NCBI RefSeq assembly: GCF_041381155.1
Contig: NC_091135.1
Coordinates: forward strand, 59,680,567-59,744,566
Reading direction: 5' to 3'
DNA from: Argopecten irradians
Lineage: Eukaryota; Mollusca; Bivalvia; Pectinida; Pectinidae
Length of the DNA stretch: 64,000 bases
Shown: one piece after another, positions 62,001-64,000 of the stretch
Layout: every line of letters begins with the position of its first letter
Numbering within the stretch: position 1 is the stretch's first letter
The notes under the pieces: generated by a model
Databases searched by the model: none
The model's input: only the letters and a program-made list of their open reading frames with translations
Told to the model about the DNA's origin: nothing
Translations under genes and position numbers: made by a program

Positions 62001-63901
62001 TGCTGAAAAAGAAACAGGTATGCGTTTTTTTCAATTTTTAATTGTTTAGTAATATTTTGTGTTTGATATCATTTTGTTTCCATATGTTCGCAACATATAT
62101 CGGGCACTTATCCAAATACTGTTTCATAATATATCTTATTGCTATCGGATATGGCTTCCTGTAAAGATCTCTTTAAACTCCTAGAGTAAATCTATGCTTT
62201 TTTGCTTTATAAATAATAATCTTTATGTTTTTTGTAGGCATTCAGACAGAATATCATATTCATAAACTGGAATCTAATGTTGTCAAAGGCCATTCACATT
62301 TAGAATTGGATTCAAGTTGCCTTGGTAATGTGCAGGATAAACAAGTAATACCCAATAAAACTGCAGGAGAGGGAGACTTACAAGAGTCTGACCCAGACTG
62401 GGGTGGTGATATCGGATCTCTACTGGATGAACTTGATGTGGAGAGTAAGAAAATAGTCAAACCTGAGCAATCACTAATAAGAAATATTCACACAAAATTG
62501 AACCAAACCTCCAGCCAAGATATAGAAAGTGAAAACAACGCATCTGCTGTTTCCATGGTATCGGGAATATGTGATCCTGGAAAGTCCTCCCATGGTCTCA
62601 ATGGCAAATTTTCACGTGACAAAGATAGGGGAAAAGACGAGTTCGATGTCCTACAAAATCTAGATTCTGATTCCGACTGGGAAATAAATGAACATGAGAA
62701 GCCTACTCACGATGTCACAAGGAATGATTCTTCTCCTTTAAAAGGTAACAAATTAGTTTAAATCGATTAAATTCTGATATCCTGAAACATGAACAAGGTA
62801 TGCGATTGCAATGTAATGGCTATTACATAAAGATATACGATCTTTTGCTGTACCATTAGAACGTTGAATTGATATCAGAAACTGACTGTCAGGAATCACC
62901 ATACAGTATACGTAAAACAAATAACATAAAATCCATTTTCTACACGACTTATTCTGGACTTTATTTTTTGTTTAGATACACTCATATCACAAGGAAATCA
63001 GGGAAGCCAGCGAACAACGGTAGACACCAATATTGAGAAGAAAATATCCATGCTGAATGAAATGTTATCTGCCAAGGAACCAGTCCGCGAGGATATTGAA
63101 GAAATCAAAGCTGAATTGCATGATTTATTAGATGCTGAACTAGATACTGATTCAGATTGGAGTATTGCTGAGGAAAGTGGATCGGATGAAGAAATGAAAT
63201 CCTGTAGTTCAACGTCACAAGGTAAGTCCCACGAAGCTATCTGTACGTCTGTATGTAAATATTATAATGATACAAGGATGACTTCAAGAAACCGCGAGAA
63301 CCGACACCATTAGGTAATGATAACACGACCAACTGCTTTCTAGTAAGACGTATTTTTTAAAGTATAAACCATTACAGATAGACAAAATATGCACACTGTA
63401 TTTCAATTCATTTCATATTTACCCCGATATCTAATTTGTACCCAGTATTATATTGTAATTCTATCTTAGAATCGTCGACATCACGTGCTCATGATATGCT
63501 CAAAATATGCACACTGTATTTCAATTCATTTCATATTTACCCCGATATCTAATTCGTACCCAGTATTATATTGTAATTCTATCTTAGAATCGTCGACATC
63601 ACGTGCTCATGAAACAGAGGTATTAGAATTCATCGAAGATGTTGAAGAGGAAACATCGCTCGCTGTTCCGAATGTAATTTCGATTTCTGACAGTGAATGT
63701 CTGGTAACAATGATGATGGAAAACAAGCGACTATTCATTCACGTGAGCAAAATGCTTCTTCTAAAGATGATTGGCTGAATATGTTAGAAGACATCGATTC
63801 TGATGATTCTTGGAATAGTGGGAATAGTGATGGAGAATACGGATCAGAGGAAAACCAAAACAGCAGAAAGTGTACGGGAAAAGACGCACATTCCTATGAC
63901 G
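50028..63901 (+). CDS. unidentified acidic modular protein with SDWDSD repeats (partial, continues past the window)
   Basis: About 21 exons from ATG 50028 (good context, GGCATGG). All junctions but one (after exon 2) are phase 1, so most exons are symmetric and can be duplicated or skipped without frame damage. Exon 3 starts with a short coiled coil (EEIIHEINRLRQENAKIELQ) followed by a His/Arg-rich basic region; from exon 6 on the protein is acidic and built around [ST]D-x-DWDSD, seen about 21 times with variants. A module of about 150 residues recurs in exons 10, 12, 15, 17, 18 and 19: SDSDWDSDVGSLLDELD near its start, DPGES-x-HGF-x-VTSHEK in the middle, VELDVV-x-NL-x-SDSDWDSDESE near its end. 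More than 2,400 aa in the window. No enzyme fold, signal peptide or membrane segment recognised. The SDxD motifs would suit CK2 phosphorylation, and D-x-GSLL fits an acidic dileucine pattern; both are inference. I do not recognise the family. Confidence 0.8.
50222..50328 (+). CDS. SDWDSD gene exon 2
   Basis: TACTTACAG acceptor. With the G of exon 1 (ATGG) it encodes DIHAGYYSSDYPNPCVYRSS then PVGLRYREPTSSHVYR. It is the only exon that ends in phase 0. Confidence 0.75.
50584..50640 (+). repeat. tRNA-like fragment (possible SINE remnant)
   Basis: AGGTCCCGAGTTCGATCCTT resembles a tRNA T-arm / box B. No matching 5' acceptor strand or clear A box, so it is not a tRNA gene. Intron 2 of the SDWDSD gene. 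Confidence 0.35.
50906..52214 (+). CDS. SDWDSD gene exon 3, coiled coil and basic region
   Basis: TTTTCACAG acceptor; 436 codons to CCCG|GTGAGT. N-terminal coiled coil, then a His/Arg/Ser-rich stretch, then TMLLILRPTRSVSG-like hydrophobic segments (CMLLILRPTRSV) near residue 390 of the protein. Confidence 0.85.
52611..53621 (+). CDS. SDWDSD gene exon 4
   Basis: TATAACAG acceptor, AAAG|GTATGT donor, phase 1 both ends. Acidic; repeats of TPVLDFALDSVSDEE and TPVLDFVVESETDED type near its end (about 53320-53570). Confidence 0.85.
53856..53927 (+). CDS. SDWDSD gene exon 5, 72-nt exon
   Basis: TATTTTAG acceptor, AAGG|GTATCA donor. Encodes AKDKSQCWGNYKEMSDTRQI then NEIK. Open and phase 1/1, but the donor is weak. 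Confidence 0.5.
54296..54478 (+). CDS. SDWDSD gene exon 6
   Basis: TTCACTAG acceptor, GTTG|GTACGC donor. Encodes DPVGFPLTFQENSSNLGFPE and a divergent first repeat SDSDSSCIDWSDEKKPS. Confidence 0.75.
54733..54903 (+). CDS. SDWDSD gene exon 7
   Basis: TATTTTTAG acceptor; encodes a short acidic segment with YSDWDSGDDEGQEGK; AAAG|GTACAG donor, phase 1/1. An internal CCAG|GTATGA (54789) could act as an earlier donor in the same phase. Confidence 0.75.
55269..55529 (+). CDS. SDWDSD gene exon 8
   Basis: TTTTAAAG acceptor, GAAG|GTATAT donor, phase 1/1. Contains a basic patch (KPVKKNPRYKRPDKERD) and GSDWDSDNSEIS. Confidence 0.8.
56051..56560 (+). CDS. SDWDSD gene exon 9
   Basis: TTTTGTAG acceptor, AATG|GTTAGT donor, phase 1/1. 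Three repeats: SHWDSDTG, ESDWDSDESQKSS and DSDWDNDESEKPS. Confidence 0.85.
56784..57266 (+). CDS. SDWDSD gene exon 10, full module copy 1
   Basis: ATTCAAG acceptor, AAAG|GTAATT donor. Starts DLVDDPNICTNT; contains SDSDWDSDVGSLLEE, ITDPGESCHVL and NSDSDLDSDESEE. Confidence 0.88.
57455..57571 (+). pseudogene. SDWDSD gene small exon, copy A, donor lost
   Basis: CCCCAG acceptor and an open 117-nt frame (GENIEKKNIPSEGRGSADV) homologous to the exons at 58527 and 59071, but the position of the GT donor reads CT (ACGG|CTATGT). It is probably skipped or decaying. Confidence 0.65.
57894..58313 (+). CDS. SDWDSD gene exon 12, module copy 2
   Basis: GATCAG acceptor (inferred from phase; the upstream homologous part has an in-frame stop), AAAG|GTAATT donor. 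SDSDWDSDVGSLLDELDEE, ILDPGESDHGFNVTSHEK, NSDSDWDSDESKEH. Confidence 0.8.
58527..58652 (+). CDS. SDWDSD gene small exon, copy B
   Basis: GTCTGCAG acceptor, ACGG|GTATGT donor, phase 1/1. Encodes VASTKNIEKNNIPSEGTESV then YVNDGKGFSDYG. Confidence 0.75.
59071..59151 (+). CDS. SDWDSD gene small exon, copy C (shortened)
   Basis: ATCTCCAG acceptor, ACGG|GTATGT donor, phase 1/1. Encodes GESVDNIEKNNIPSDYGIQS then KMPETQT; it lacks the central 45 nt of copy B. A truncated remnant of a large module exon lies just upstream (about 58940-59020), apparently joined to the upstream intron of this exon by deletion. Confidence 0.7.
59357..59842 (+). CDS. SDWDSD gene exon 15, module copy 3
   Basis: CTTTTGTAG acceptor. 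SGSDWDSDCGSLLDELDEEN, ILDPGEADQRFKVTSHEK, KSDSDWDSDEPERS. The phase-1 donor TTTG|GTAAAT at 59843 keeps the gene open. Without that splice the frame runs on through another half module (LDHGESELKLHVTSHEI, NSDSDCDSNESEEH) to TAA at 60130-60132, so two C-termini are possible. Confidence 0.75.
60305..60430 (+). pseudogene. SDWDSD gene small exon, copy D, donor lost
   Basis: TCAGCAG acceptor and open 126-nt frame (GDCNKDIEKNNIPSEETVFI), but the donor position reads AT (ACGG|ATATGT). Confidence 0.65.
60607..61059 (+). CDS. SDWDSD gene exon 17, module copy 4
   Basis: CTTTTGTAG acceptor, AGAA|GTAAGT donor, phase 1/1. SGSDWDSDVGSLLDELDKEN, ILYPGDHGFKVTSHEK, KSDSDWSSDESEKS. Close paralogue of exon 15. 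Confidence 0.85.
61457..62017 (+). CDS. SDWDSD gene exon 18, module copy 5
   Basis: TTCTAG acceptor, ACAG|GTATGC donor. ESDWDSDVGSLLDEFDMESK, TFDPGKSGHVINN, SASDWNSEESDK; more diverged than copies 2-4. Confidence 0.85.
62238..62744 (+). CDS. SDWDSD gene exon 19, module copy 6
   Basis: TTTTGTAG acceptor, AAAG|GTAACA donor. SDPDWGGDIGSLLDELDVES, ICDPGKSSHGLNGKF, DSDSDWEINEHEK. Confidence 0.85.
62976..63221 (+). CDS. SDWDSD gene exon 20
   Basis: TTGTTTAG acceptor, CAAG|GTAAGT donor. Short coiled-coil-like segment (EKKISMLNEMLSAKEPVRED) and TDSDWSIAEESGSDEE. Confidence 0.8.
63384..63619 (+). repeat. 118-bp tandem duplication that copies the exon 21 acceptor, 2 copies
   Basis: 63384-63501 and 63502-63619 are near-identical (AAAATATGCACACTG start). 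Each includes CTATCTTAG|AATCGTCGACATCACGTGCT. Splicing at the first acceptor (63470) would run into a stop; the second (63588) leads into the exon. Confidence 0.93.
63588..63901 (+). CDS. SDWDSD gene exon 21, with an apparent frameshift
   Basis: Frame from the acceptor reads ESSTSRAHETEVLEFIEDVE then SISDSECLV; the continuation that resembles the rest of the gene (SGNNDDGKQATIHSREQNAS, DSDDSWNSGNSDGE) lies in another frame, and the phase-1 donor GACG|GTAGGT fits that second frame. Exon length (314) is off by 2 from the phase 1/1 rule. Likely an indel around 63695-63705 in this assembly or allele. Confidence 0.6.
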
Positions 63902-64000
63902 GTAGGTCTTCTTCTTAACTCGTCATTATAAATATATTCCTTCAAAAGGTATATGATATGTGTGAAGAATCGAGTTAACGTTAAAGTCTAATATATCCTG

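Overview
This is eukaryotic, AT-rich, intron-rich animal DNA. The two recognisable genes are metazoan, and the repeat families (155-bp monomer elements with GACG-rich tails, tandem-repeat elements ending in short hairpins next to CAGGTGAG) are of a type I associate with bivalve molluscs. I therefore read it as a bivalve-like lophotrochozoan genome; the phylum is an inference. There are no operons, rRNA genes, intact tRNA genes, CRISPR arrays or retroviral-type elements that I can support.

Layout. (1) 1-20017, plus strand: a Spire-type actin nucleator gene. Nine exons are visible, from a possible internal first exon at 3681 through WH2-like, serine/proline-rich, Spir-box and FYVE-like zinc-finger exons to a stop at 20015-20017. 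Its introns hold four large minisatellites. (2) 20018-26158: 3' UTRs and spacer between convergent genes. (3) 26159-47437, minus strand: a complete 15-exon eIF2-alpha kinase of the HRI type (EIF2AK1), about 696 aa. Its introns hold most of the mobile elements, including a three-deep nest. (4) 47438-50027: a probable divergent promoter region with E-boxes, an E2F-like site and a hAT-like MITE. (5) 50028 to the right edge, plus strand: an unidentified multi-exon gene coding for more than 2,400 aa of acidic protein. It is built from a repeated exon module that carries the motif SDSDWDSD, often followed by VGSLLDEL. Every intron but one is in phase 1, and the gene runs off the window.

Most unusual feature. 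Seven separate tandem arrays in the three genes are built from, or abut, real exon-intron boundaries. Examples are a 107-bp unit holding the 3' part of the Spir-box exon plus its donor (8.5 copies), a 31-bp unit holding the end of kinase exon 9 plus its donor (about 74 copies), a 50-bp unit holding the acceptor and 5' half of kinase exon 3 (20 copies), and a 118-bp duplication of the acceptor of the last visible exon. The result is tens of decoy splice sites per intron. One such event, a 34-bp duplication in a Spire exon, breaks the reading frame in this assembly. The second notable system is the SDWDSD gene itself, where exon modules have been repeatedly duplicated and several copies are decaying through lost splice donors.
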